From contig JAKQKQ010000099.1 of assembly GCA_029560585.1 (NCBI GenBank), positions 1 to 46,573 of the forward strand: DNA of 46,573 nucleotides, written 5' to 3'. How positions within the stretch are numbered: the first letter of the stretch is position 1; each line of letters begins with the position of its first letter. Positions 9,146 to 16,582 of this stretch are shown one piece after another. A program made the position numbers and the translations under genes. The DNA comes from Verrucomicrobiota bacterium. Its GTDB lineage: Bacteria > Verrucomicrobiota > Verrucomicrobiia > JADLBR01. The notes below the pieces were generated by a model. That model was given only the letters and a program-made list of their open reading frames with translations. It was not told where the DNA came from and made no database searches.

Positions 9146-10180
9146 ATGACGGCCGCGCCGGAGAGGGGCGCGGCGATGGACCGTCCCATTTTCATCGGAG
9201 GCTGCATGCGCTCGGGCACGACGCTCCTGATGCAGTTGCTGGACTGTGCCCGCGAAATTGCGCTGCCCCCATACGAGTCCTATTTCATGGCGAACTTCTA
9301 CGGCGCCCAGGCCCGGGGCGGCACCACGTCTCTCCCGGCCCCTTCGGCGTGCCTGCCACAGCTCGGGCGGCTGGCCCATGGCGTTTTCTCGCAATTCTGC
9401 GAATCGGAGTGGGTCAGGGCGGAGGTTTCCTCGGCAAGAACCTACGCCGAGGCATTCGATGCGGTCTGTCGCGAGATGGCGTGGCAGGTGGGCAAGCGGC
9501 GCTGGGGCGACAAGACGCCGGGCAACGAGTATTTCGCCGCGGACATCCTCGAATACTTCCCCTCATCGAGGTTCATCTACGTGCTCCGCGATCCGCGGGA
9601 CGTGGTCTCGTCCAAGCGCGATCGCTCGGGGGCGGCGGGGGGCGGTCGGCGCGAGCGGGTTTCCGAGATCTGGCGCTCGGCGTGGCTTTGGCGGAGTTCG
9701 GAGCAGGCGCACCGGTGGAATAGCGCGCATCTGGATCCGGCCAGATATCGGGAGGTGCGTTTCGAGCAATTGGTGTCTGACCCGTCGGTGATCCTCGACT
9801 CGCTCTCGGATTTTGTCGGGGCGGATCTCGGCGGGATCGTGTCTGCGGCCGGGGGCCGCTTTACGTTCCGGCAACTGGGGTCGGGTTCGCACTCAAGGCG
9901 GAGGGGGGCATCCAACACGTCATATAAGGACGCCGCGCCCGCGCCCGGGGAGATCGCGAGCGCGCCGGTCGGCAGGCATCGCTCAAGCCTGTCGGTAGTC
10001 GAGCGGGTGGTCGTGTCACTGCTGTGCGGGACGATGTCGCGGGGCATTGCCGCGGCCCATCCGCCCACGAGCCATCGGAGTTTTGGGGGTCGAGAGCGGG
10101 CGCTGGCTTTCCGTCGCACGCGCAAGGCCAAGTTCTGGTTCGGACAAACGGACAGGCAGCTGACAGCGCCACTGCCGTAG
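9146..10180 (+). CDS. Sulfotransferase-family protein (PAPS-dependent)
   Basis: FIGGCMRSGTTLLMQLLD (residues 16-33) is the 5'-phosphosulfate-binding P-loop, and RFIYVLRDPRDVVSSKRDR (about 142-160) is the 3'-phosphate-binding block. Together these define PAPS-dependent sulfotransferases. WGDKTPGNEYF in between is typical of the sulfotransf_3-like bacterial group. AGGAGG lies 4 bases before the ATG at 9146, so this start is well supported. The C-terminal 90 residues are basic and poorly conserved in appearance. It ends 14 bases before the oppositely oriented glycosyltransferase gene. In context it probably sulfates a sugar of the exported polysaccharide. The acceptor is unknown. Confidence 0.87.
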   Translation: MTAAPERGAAMDRPIFIGGCMRSGTTLLMQLLDCAREIALPPYESYFMANFYGAQARGGTTSLPAPSACLPQLGRLAHGVFSQFCESEWVRAEVSSARTYAEAFDAVCREMAWQVGKRRWGDKTPGNEYFAADILEYFPSSRFIYVLRDPRDVVSSKRDRSGAAGGGRRERVSEIWRSAWLWRSSEQAHRWNSAHLDPARYREVRFEQLVSDPSVILDSLSDFVGADLGGIVSAAGGRFTFRQLGSGSHSRRRGASNTSYKDAAPAPGEIASAPVGRHRSSLSVVERVVVSLLCGTMSRGIAAAHPPTSHRSFGGRERALAFRRTRKAKFWFGQTDRQLTAPLP

Positions 10181-10194
10181 CCCGGTGATGGCCC

Positions 10195-11445
10195 TTATCG
10201 GACCAGATGGCCGATGAGCGCCTCGTTTTCCCCGAGCAGCCGCGAGTAGGTTGCGGCCGACTCCACCACCGCGGGCCGGACGGCGCGGAGTACCGACGGG
10301 CGGCGGAGGTCCCGAAGGCGTTCGGCCCACGCCTCGGGATTCTTGAAATCGGCGATCAACAGAGATTCGTCGGTCACGATTTCGGGGATGCCGCCGACGC
10401 GGCTGGCCAGCACCGGGATGCCGCGCAGGAGCGCCTCGGCATTGACTCGACCGAAAGGTTCGGGCCACTGCGAGGGCACGAGCACCAGTTTTGCAAGGGC
10501 GTAGGTGGCCGGCGTCGGAAGCCTGCCCAGCGGCACGATGTTCCGCACCGTGCGCTCATCCAGGAGCATATTCCGGTATCGGGTCAACGGCTTGAATCCG
10601 CAGAGGAGGAATTGTTCGCGGGGAAAGGCCTTGGCCAGCTCGAACATAATGCCGACGCCCTTCTTGTTCGTGGTGGCCACCGCCAGGATGCCGCGCGCGA
10701 TCGGGTCGCGGCGCTTCTCCCAGGGCATCGGCTCGTCCACCTCCGGATAGAGAACATCCGCCTCCCGCCCGAATGCGCCGCGCATCAGGCGCGCCATGAA
10801 CCGGGAATTGGCGACGACGCGCTCGGCTCCGGCCACGACCGCCGACGTGGCGAGTGCCCGCGCGTCGGTGGCCGCCCGGATGGCCGTGGCCAACTGGACC
10901 TCGTCAAAGGCGTCGCCGCTCTCCTCGATAAACTCCTCGGTGCTGCGGGCGAAATACCAGTATGGCAGACCGGCCGCGCGCGCGGCCTCCGCGGCAACGG
11001 GCGCCCAGGCCTGCTGCACCACCATCCTGCGCGCCGGCGTGGCGCGCATGAACCCCGCCAGTTCTGCCCCGTCGGGGATCCAGTGTATCTCAATGCCGCC
11101 GACAGTGAACCGTCGGCGCTCCGGCCCCTGACAGACACCGGCCACCTTCCGGCCCGCGGCGACCAATCGCCGCGCGACCTGCATCAGGCTGCGCGTGCCG
11201 CCCCCGCGCTCCGGGAAAAGCGCGTCCGATACCAACAGGAGGTCAAAGCACCCCCCCGACGGCGCCGATCCCGATGCCCGCGACCGCGACCGCCGCATGC
11301 CGTGCCTGCGGGCCACGAACAGCGCCAGAAACCGCCAGAGCCGCGCGCGCGCCGGCGGCTTGAGCCAGCGGGAAATCCACCGCAAAGGCAGCAGGCTGTC
11401 CACGCCAGCCGACGTGCGGAAGAGGCTCAGGCGCACGAGGCTCAT
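10195..11445 (-). CDS. Glycosyltransferase family 4 protein
   Basis: This is a GT-B enzyme of 416 residues. The N-terminal domain is recognisable from FDLLLVSDALFPERGGGTRSLMQVARRLVAAG. The C-terminal donor domain contains LLCGFKPLTRYR and the GT4 signature LVPSQWPEPFGRVNAEALLRGIPVLASRVGGIPEIV, with the E-x7-E-type pair around PEPFGRVNAEALL. Its start overlaps the upstream glycosyltransferase stop in an ATGA arrangement (11442-11445), so the two are translationally coupled. The first 65 residues are basic and proline/arginine-rich and are not part of the catalytic fold. The sugar transferred cannot be deduced. Confidence 0.88.
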   Translation of the reverse strand: MSLVRLSLFRTSAGVDSLLPLRWISRWLKPPARARLWRFLALFVARRHGMRRSRSRASGSAPSGGCFDLLLVSDALFPERGGGTRSLMQVARRLVAAGRKVAGVCQGPERRRFTVGGIEIHWIPDGAELAGFMRATPARRMVVQQAWAPVAAEAARAAGLPYWYFARSTEEFIEESGDAFDEVQLATAIRAATDARALATSAVVAGAERVVANSRFMARLMRGAFGREADVLYPEVDEPMPWEKRRDPIARGILAVATTNKKGVGIMFELAKAFPREQFLLCGFKPLTRYRNMLLDERTVRNIVPLGRLPTPATYALAKLVLVPSQWPEPFGRVNAEALLRGIPVLASRVGGIPEIVTDESLLIADFKNPEAWAERLRDLRRPSVLRAVRPAVVESAATYSRLLGENEALIGHLVR

Positions 11446-12617
11446 GGCTGCCCCGGCACCTCCGGCGACCCGAGCGCCTCCTCGTAAATGGACTCCAGGG
11501 CGCCGATCTGCCTCTCGTACGAAAACTCGTCCCGGATCCGCGCCGCGGCACCGGCGGAAAGAGCGCGGTAGCGCGCGGGGTCGCGCGCCACCTCGATGAG
11601 GGTCGCGGCCAGCCGGTCCGAATCCTCGGAAGGCACCAGCAGTCCATCGATTCCATCGCGCATCGCCTCGGGGATACCCGCGTGCGCGGTCGAGGCGCAG
11701 ACCAGGCCCGTGGCCATCGCCTCAAGCAGGGAGTTCGGAATCCCCTCTATGTCGTTGTGGCGACCCGAGGAACTCGGATGCAAAAAGAAATGGCTGCGCT
11801 GGTACAGGGCGCTCAACGCATCCCTGTCGAGAAAACCGGGAAAGGAGACCTTGTCGCCGAGGCCGAGCGCAGCAACCTCGCGCTCAAGTTCGGGCAACTG
11901 GGGCCCATCCCCGGCGATCGTCAGGGTGGCGCCGGGAAAGGCGGACGCAAATCGCGCGAAGGCGCGAATCGACGTCAGCACCCCCTTCTTGGGCAAGAGG
12001 CGGCATGCCTGGAGCAGCCGCCACGCCCCATCGTCCGGCATGGGGCGCCGCGCCTCCCGGAAGAAGTCCAACCGGATATGCGTCCGGTTGAGGCGGATCT
12101 TTTCGGGGGGGCAGCCCAGTTCGACCAGTTGACCGACAAAATATTCGCAGCGGACCAGCAGCAGTCTGGCGTGCCGGAACACCGTGGGCAGCCATTCGAT
12201 GTCGTTGGGACGCCGCACGTATACCCCGAGATCGGCCCCGTGAAACGACACCACGATCGGCCGATCCCAGTGGTCGAAAAGCGGCGCCAGACGGGTGGCC
12301 TCATGGCCAAAATACACGTGGAGCAAATCCGTCCCCAATTCCTCGAGTTGCTCGATTAGCCCCGGAACCAGCCCCCGATACACCAGCTTCGGCTCGCGCT
12401 TCACGTACTTCAGCCAGCCGCGCTTCCACAGCGGCATCCGAAAGCGCCGCACCGGATGCACGTCCTCGAAAGGGAACAGGTCCATGTTCTGGTGCTCGCG
12501 GGTCAGCACGACGCTGCGAAATCGCCGCAGGCCGGTGACCTGATTGTACACGTGCCACATCTCCGGCTTGAGGAAGGTGCCGATAAAGCTGGTGACGGTT
12601 CGCTGAGGCATGCCCAT
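11442..12617 (-). CDS. Glycosyltransferase family 4 protein
   Basis: This 391-residue GT-B fold enzyme is first in a two-gene minus-strand operon. The acceptor domain includes LLHVYFGHEATRLAPLFDHWDRPIVVSFHGADLGVY. The donor domain has LLQACRLLPKKGVLTSIRAFA, LTIAGDGPQLPELE, and FLHPSSSGRHNDIEGIPNSLLEAMATGLVCASTAHAGIPEAM, all canonical GT4 blocks. ATG 12617 is the family-like start. A TTGACA element lies about 65 bases upstream. The tail overlaps the next glycosyltransferase by 4 bases. It probably builds the same surface glycan as the plus-strand genes, since the two sets converge at 10180-10195. Confidence 0.9.
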   Translation of the reverse strand: MGMPQRTVTSFIGTFLKPEMWHVYNQVTGLRRFRSVVLTREHQNMDLFPFEDVHPVRRFRMPLWKRGWLKYVKREPKLVYRGLVPGLIEQLEELGTDLLHVYFGHEATRLAPLFDHWDRPIVVSFHGADLGVYVRRPNDIEWLPTVFRHARLLLVRCEYFVGQLVELGCPPEKIRLNRTHIRLDFFREARRPMPDDGAWRLLQACRLLPKKGVLTSIRAFARFASAFPGATLTIAGDGPQLPELEREVAALGLGDKVSFPGFLDRDALSALYQRSHFFLHPSSSGRHNDIEGIPNSLLEAMATGLVCASTAHAGIPEAMRDGIDGLLVPSEDSDRLAATLIEVARDPARYRALSAGAAARIRDEFSYERQIGALESIYEEALGSPEVPGQP

Positions 12618-12663
12618 GGCGTATTCGCGGCTTCCGGCTCACCGCCGGAAACTCGTAGAATGA

Positions 12664-12686
12664 CTGGCCCCGGCGAGGATTGTCAA
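12664..12686 (-). promoter_or_regulatory. Candidate promoter region for the glycosyltransferase pair
   Basis: Read on the minus strand there is a perfect TTGACA at 12686-12681, followed after about 18 bases by the weak -10 candidate CATTCT. It lies about 50-65 bases before the ATG at 12617. The -10 is poor, so the call rests mainly on the -35. Confidence 0.3.
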
Positions 12687-12701
12687 ACCCGGTCGGAATG
12701 C

Positions 12702-12730
12702 TTGGCAAGTGGTCCGGTCCAGCGCATAAT
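12702..12730 (+). promoter_or_regulatory. Promoter of tRNA-Ser(GGA)
   Basis: A TTGGCA -35 (12702-12707), a 17-base spacer and a CATAAT -10 (12725-12730) lie about 38 bases before the mature tRNA 5' end. Each hexamer has five of six consensus bases. This is the best-formed sigma70-type promoter seen in the window. Confidence 0.7.
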
Positions 12731-12768
12731 GGTTGTTTAAGGGTCCTTTGACCATGGGACCCCCGCAC

Positions 12769-12857
12769 GGAAGGGTGACAGAGTGGTCGAATGTGCACGC
12801 CTGGAAAGCGTGTGTCCTCAAAAGGGACCGCGGGTTCGAATCCCGCCCCTTCCGCCA
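12769..12857 (+). tRNA. tRNA-Ser, anticodon GGA, with encoded CCA
   Basis: The 89-base gene folds as a class II tRNA. The acceptor stem is GGAAGGG paired with CCCTTCC, followed by discriminator G and an encoded CCA. The anticodon stem CACGC/GCGTG flanks the loop CTGGAAA, giving anticodon GGA (12803-12805). A long variable arm (TGTCC...GGGACC) and a T-arm with GGTTCGAATCC follow. The long variable arm and the GGA anticodon both identify serine; it reads UCC and UCU. It is transcribed alone, with a repeat element about 130 bases downstream. Confidence 0.97.
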
Positions 12858-12990
12858 GCTTTCAATCCAGTCCCCCGCGTCGCGCCAGCCGGGAGGGACG
12901 CCGTCCCCGGCGTCCGCGATTCACCAGCCTCGCGACATCTGGGCCCACCCAGCCCGCGCGGCCGCGGCCCTCCCCAAGATGCCCGCATGG
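12858..12990. other. Short unassigned spacer between tRNA-Ser and repeat family 1
   Basis: I see no gene, terminator-like U-run or repeat here. The family 1 hairpins that begin at 12991 are the first structured sequence downstream of the tRNA and could end its transcript. Confidence 0.4.
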
Positions 12991-13219
12991 CTAGCCCGGA
13001 TATTTCACAGCCTGCCAGCTGTGAAATTCCGGGCTCTGGGAAAACCGCGCCATGAAAACCATTTATTGGGAAAGGTCAGGCAAAGACTGGGATTATTCGC
13101 GGTTGCAGAGTGTGTTTCGCGAATCGGTGGCCCCAGAACCCCTGAGATCGCGTTTTTGGGAGCGCGGTTTTCCTTTGAGCCTGCATGTTTCACGCGGAAG
13201 CGCGAAACATGCAGGCTAG
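12991..13219 (+). repeat. Dispersed repeat family 1, copy A (full length, two hairpins, open frame)
   Basis: The element starts with an imperfect hairpin, arms TAGCCCGGA...TTTCACAGC and GCTGTGAAATTCCGGGCT (12991-13035). It ends with a long hairpin, arms AGCCTGCATGTTTCACGC and GCGCGAAACATGCAGGCT around GGAA (13178-13217). Copies lie at 16337 (same direction), 18314-18478 (inverted) and 22304 (first hairpin only). Between the hairpins, bases 13052-13219 form a 55-codon open frame beginning ATG-AAA-ACC. The same frame is open and free of indels in copies B and C. The right end covers the stop codon of the minus-strand methyltransferase gene, so the element lies exactly in a convergent junction with tRNA-Ser. 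No transposase is present. Confidence 0.9.
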
Positions 13220-14139
13220 TCCTTGAGCAGGATCCAGAGCGTCTTGGCGGCCTGCTCGGCCGGAACATCGGGCGGGGGCGGCTCGCGATGCAGATCGGCC
13301 CCCCTTCTGGAGGCCTTGAGCGCATAGCGCGCGGCGGCATACACGTCGGCCTCGGTCATCTTCGCGCTGTTGGTCGACAACATGATCCGGCCCTTCGTGT
13401 CCGCCAGCGACATGGCCGCCAGGGCGAGGTCGGCCAAATCTCTCACGACCCGGAATGTCTTTCCGCGCTCGCCCCGGGAGAAAGTCGGGGGATCGACGAT
13501 CAGGCAATCGAACCGCTGGTTTTGGCGGGCCAATCTTGGCAGCACCCGGAGCACATCCGCCGCGATGAATGTGTGCGCGGCCGGATCCAGGCCGTTCAGG
13601 GAGAAGTTCTGGCGCCCGCGATCCAGCGACCTCCGCGAGAGATCGACGCTCGTGGTGCTCCCGCCACCCAGCGCCGCGGCCACGGAGAACGAGCACGTGT
13701 ACGCGAAGAGATTGAGCGTCCGACGCGGGCACCAATGCCGCACAAGGGCCCGGTTGCATCGCTGGTCGAGAAACAGCCCCACGGAATATCCCGCCGAAAA
13801 ATCCACGACGGATCGCACCCCTCGTTCGAGCACGACGGACTCCAGCGGCCGGGCGGCGTCTCCCTTCAGCAACACGGGCGTCGCGCGCGCCTCGGGCTGC
13901 CGGGGCAGCTCGCGCTCGAAGATCCGCTCGATGCCCAGGCCCGACCGGCGCGCCCAATCCGCCAGCCCGGCCCGCATCGCATCGCGGAACCCGGCATCCC
14001 ACCACGAGACGAGCGCGTCGCGGCCGAAACGCTCGGTCCAGCCCCCGCGGCCCGAGCAGAGGCGGTGGGCGTCGGTGCCCTCCGCCTCAAGCACTCCGAT
14101 CAGTTCGGGCGATATCCAGGACGGCGCCGGATCGCTCAT
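13216..14139 (-). CDS. Class I SAM-dependent methyltransferase, RlmI/RlmK-like
   Basis: This 307-residue protein has the core of the PF10672-type 23S rRNA cytosine methyltransferases. VDFSAGYSVGLFLDQRCNRALV leads into RTLNLFAYTCSFSVAAALGG (SAM motif I), SVDLSRRSLDRGRQNFSLNGLD (motif II), and FDCLIVDPPTFSRGERGKTFRVVRDLADL (motif IV, DPP plus the FxR block). An N-terminal PUA domain typical of RlmI is not visible. The ATG at 14139 overlaps the stop of the exonuclease III gene by 4 bases (ATGA), so the two are cotranslated. Open frame further upstream is antisense to that gene and was excluded. Its stop codon at 13216-13218 lies inside repeat copy A. RNA methylation is the likely role; the exact target is inferred. 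Confidence 0.85.
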   Translation of the reverse strand: MSDPAPSWISPELIGVLEAEGTDAHRLCSGRGGWTERFGRDALVSWWDAGFRDAMRAGLADWARRSGLGIERIFERELPRQPEARATPVLLKGDAARPLESVVLERGVRSVVDFSAGYSVGLFLDQRCNRALVRHWCPRRTLNLFAYTCSFSVAAALGGGSTTSVDLSRRSLDRGRQNFSLNGLDPAAHTFIAADVLRVLPRLARQNQRFDCLIVDPPTFSRGERGKTFRVVRDLADLALAAMSLADTKGRIMLSTNSAKMTEADVYAAARYALKASRRGADLHREPPPPDVPAEQAAKTLWILLKD

Positions 14140-14993
14140 GGCGATGGGTCTCGCGCCAGCAGGATGCCCACCGGACAATGGTCGGAACCCATGACTTCGG
14201 GAAGGATGAATGCGTCCTTGAGGCGGGGCCGCAGGGCGGCGGAGATCACCCAGTAGTCGATGCGCCACCCGATGTTGCGCTCGCGGGCGCGATTCATGTA
14301 GCTCCACCAGCTGTACCGCCCGCCCTCGGAGCAGAATTCCCTGAACGTGTCGAGGAACCCCCCACCGAGGATGCGGTCGAACCCCGCGCGCTCCTCGGCG
14401 GTGAAGCCCGCGTTGCGCACGTTGGATCGCGGGTTTGCCAGATCGATCTCCCGGTGCGCCACATTGAGATCGCCGCAAAGAACGACGGACTTCGCGCGCG
14501 ACAGCCGCTTGAGGAATGCCAGAAAGTCGCTGTCCCAGCGCTCGCGATACGCCAGCCGGGTGAGGCCACGTTGCGAGTTGGGCGTGTAGACATTGCAGAG
14601 ATAGTACCCGTCGAATTCCGCCGTGATGAGCCGCCCCTCCGCATCATGCTCGGACTTGCCCATTCCCATCCGCACCGCGCGCGGCTCCAGCTTGCTGAAG
14701 ATCGCCGTGCCCGAATAGCCCTTTCGCCCGACGGGCACATTCCAGTATACGAAGGGATACTGCGGCAGCAGCAGCTCCACCTCCCCGGGTTCGGCGCGCG
14801 TCTCTTGCAGGCACAGGACATCCGGGTCGGCCGCCGCCACGAAATCCAGAAACCCCTTGCCCATGACCGACCTTAGGCCATTCACATTCCACGAGATGAA
14901 TTTCAGCGGGTCGGCCGCCGCTTTGCCGGGTCTCCTGCTCGCCTGGTTCGTCGCCACCCGGGCATTGTTGCCGCCCGGTGGGTCTCCCGCCAA
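14136..14993 (-). CDS. xth: Exodeoxyribonuclease III (AP endonuclease family)
   Basis: This Mg-dependent EEP-fold nuclease acts in base-excision repair on abasic sites. All signature blocks are present: LKFISWNVNGLRS (metal-binding Asn), VLCLQETRA (Glu), YYLCNVYTPNSQRG (Tyr), VVLCGDLNVAH (Asp and Asn), NIGWRIDYWVIS (Asp) and VMGSDHCPVG (Asp-His). About 285 residues is slightly longer than the usual 255-270 because of a 30-residue basic, low-complexity N-terminus. The frame opens with TTG at 14993, and a GTG at 14957 is equally possible; neither has a strong ribosome-binding site. It forms a two-gene operon with the methyltransferase. Confidence 0.93.
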   Translation of the reverse strand: MAGDPPGGNNARVATNQASRRPGKAAADPLKFISWNVNGLRSVMGKGFLDFVAAADPDVLCLQETRAEPGEVELLLPQYPFVYWNVPVGRKGYSGTAIFSKLEPRAVRMGMGKSEHDAEGRLITAEFDGYYLCNVYTPNSQRGLTRLAYRERWDSDFLAFLKRLSRAKSVVLCGDLNVAHREIDLANPRSNVRNAGFTAEERAGFDRILGGGFLDTFREFCSEGGRYSWWSYMNRARERNIGWRIDYWVISAALRPRLKDAFILPEVMGSDHCPVGILLARDPSP

Positions 14994-15035
14994 ATCAATT
15001 CATCTAATGAGGTGTTTACCCTAGTTGCAAAGCCC

Positions 15036-15081
15036 GCCACACGTGGCATTAAGGATTGTGTTAATTCGTTTTGGCGAAAAC
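15036..15081 (+). promoter_or_regulatory. Two palindromes upstream of the LacI-type gene (possible autoregulatory operators)
   Basis: GCCACACGTGGC (15036-15047) and GTTTTGGCGAAAAC (15068-15081) are short inverted repeats within 80 bases of the regulator's start. LacI-family proteins bind palindromes of this kind and often regulate themselves. Neither has the full central-CG consensus, and no in-window target gene carries a matching site that I noticed. Confidence 0.35.
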
Positions 15082-15116
15082 GTGGCGGGCGTCAGTGGGC
15101 GCAGGAAGGAACACAT

Positions 15117-16151
15117 ATGGTCAAGATGACGGATATAGCGGCGAAGGCGGGCGTCTCACAGGCGACGGTGTCGCTCGTGTTGAATAACCGGACCGATGGC
15201 GTCCGCATCAGCGAGGCGACGCGCCAGCGGGTGATCGCGGTGGCGCGCGAGCTGGGCTATCAGCGCAACGAGGTTGCCCGCGCGATGGTGACCGGCAAGA
15301 CCCGGGTGATCGGTTTCGCGGCCGCGAGAAACGACTGCGAGGAGAATTTTCGCGCCCTGACGGGCGTGACCGAAGGCGCCTTCGAGGGCCAATACAGCGT
15401 GAAGGTCTTCCCGGTGGAGAACGCGCGGCCGGACTACGATCTCGGCCGGGCCTGCGTGGAGCAACGGCTGGCGGGGCTGGTGGCACAGGATCTGCCCGCC
15501 GAACTGCTGTCTGCGGTGAAGGCCAACCTGGACCGTTTCCAGATACCTATCGTGACGATGGGTGGCGTGAGCCGCGTCAGCGGCACCCTGAACATTGTGG
15601 CGGACGAAGTGCAGGGCGCGGTCGAGGCCCTCAATCACCTCAAGAAGCTCGGGCACGAGCGCATCGGATGGATCGAGGGCGGCCCGCAGGCCAGCTGCCT
15701 CGCCCCGTGCCGCGAGAAGATCTTCCGCGAGGCGGCACGCCGCGCCGGCGTTCAGGTCGATGATGCGCTCACGGTGAAGGGTGGAAGCGAGATGCCCGGC
15801 GTGGAGGAGGCGACCCGGCAGCTCTTGGCGGGGCCGAAGCGCCCCACCGCGGTTCTCTGCTGCTGCGACCGTTCCGCCCTGCTAGTGATTCGCTCGGCCA
15901 GGCAGTCCAAATTAAAGGTGCCGGAGGATCTCTCGGTCGTGGGTTTCGGCGGGCTGACGTTCTCCGACCTCTCCGACCCGCCCCTGAGCACGGTCGCGGT
16001 CCCCTATTCCCGGCTTGGTCGCCGGGCCGCGGCAGAGATCATCGAGTACAGCGAGAAGCGCGGAAACGGCAACGGAACGGGCTGGGATCGCGACATCAAC
16101 CTCCCGGCGAGTTTTGTGGACCGGGCCTCGACCGGTCCCGCCCGTAGCTGA
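15117..16151 (+). CDS. LacI-family transcriptional regulator
   Basis: The N-terminal helix-turn-helix MTDIAAKAGVSQATVSLVLNNRTDGVRISEATRQRVIAVARELGYQRN, with its hinge, is diagnostic of LacI/GalR. Residues 65-340 form the periplasmic-binding-protein-like effector domain (VIGFAAARNDCEENFRALTGVTEGAF ... LKVPEDLSVVGFGGLTFSDLSDPPLSTV). The protein has 344 residues, a normal length. AGGAAGGA lies 6 bases before the ATG at 15117, so the longer upstream frame was not used. The gene stands alone: the divergent neighbour encodes exonuclease III and the next gene converges. The regulated genes are therefore probably elsewhere. Solitary LacI-type regulators acting globally are common in several PVC bacteria. 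The effector is unknown. Confidence 0.93.
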   Translation: MVKMTDIAAKAGVSQATVSLVLNNRTDGVRISEATRQRVIAVARELGYQRNEVARAMVTGKTRVIGFAAARNDCEENFRALTGVTEGAFEGQYSVKVFPVENARPDYDLGRACVEQRLAGLVAQDLPAELLSAVKANLDRFQIPIVTMGGVSRVSGTLNIVADEVQGAVEALNHLKKLGHERIGWIEGGPQASCLAPCREKIFREAARRAGVQVDDALTVKGGSEMPGVEEATRQLLAGPKRPTAVLCCCDRSALLVIRSARQSKLKVPEDLSVVGFGGLTFSDLSDPPLSTVAVPYSRLGRRAAAEIIEYSEKRGNGNGTGWDRDINLPASFVDRASTGPARS

Positions 16152-16215
16152 GGACTCGAACTTCCATCATATCGACATCCTGGCCTGGAACTTCACGCCG
16201 CGCCTAAGACCGTGG

Positions 16216-16235
16216 GGCGGACAATCCTGTCCGCC
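16216..16235 (+). terminator. Perfect hairpin downstream of the LacI-type gene
   Basis: GGCGGACA and TGTCCGCC form an 8-bp stem with loop ATCC, 64 bases after the regulator's stop codon. The hairpin has no following U-run, so it is not a textbook intrinsic terminator. It could be a dispersed hairpin repeat or an RNA-stabilising end. The rest of 16152-16336 shows nothing else. Confidence 0.35.
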
Positions 16236-16336
16236 AACCCACGATGTGGCAACGCCTTGTGATTGAGGACAAGATCACCCCCGCCACGCCGCGGAAGTCT
16301 CCACACGAATGATGCGGCGCGCTCTCAAATCCGGGC

Positions 16337-16566
16337 TAACCCGGATATTCCACAGCCGTGCGGGCTGTGAAATTCCGGGCTCTGGGAAAACCGCGCCATG
16401 AGAGCCATTTATTGGGAAAGGTCTGGCAAAGACTGGGATTTTTCGCGGTTGCAGAGTGTGTTTCGCGGATCGGTGGCACCAGACCCTCCAAAATCGCGTC
16501 TTTCGGAGCGCGGTTTTCCTTTGAGCCTGCATGTTTCACGCGGAAGCGTGAAACATGCAGGCTAAG
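16337..16566 (+). repeat. Dispersed repeat family 1, copy B (full length)
   Basis: This has the same architecture as copy A: a first hairpin with TAACCCGGA...CACAGC and GCTGTGAAATTCCGGGCT (to 16382), then the interior, then a perfect long hairpin AGCCTGCATGTTTCACGC / GCGTGAAACATGCAGGCT (16524-16563). The interior frame starts at ATG 16398 and ends with TAA at 16565, again exactly 55 codons. Differences from copy A are point changes only, and most would alter the amino acid. The element fills the junction between the converging LacI-type and HtrA genes, ending 17 bases from the HtrA stop. Confidence 0.9.
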
Positions 16567-16582
16567 GAGCGGATGGCGGCCC

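Noticed and set aside
13052-13219. 55-codon frame in repeat copy A (and 16398-16565 in copy B) as a small protein gene
   Set aside because: No ribosome-binding site was evident, differences between copies are mostly amino-acid changing, and copy C lacks start and stop. I keep it as a repeat property and report it as a finding.
12733-14256. 507-codon plus-strand open frame
   Set aside because: It runs through tRNA-Ser, repeat copy A and the antisense of the methyltransferase, so it cannot be one gene.
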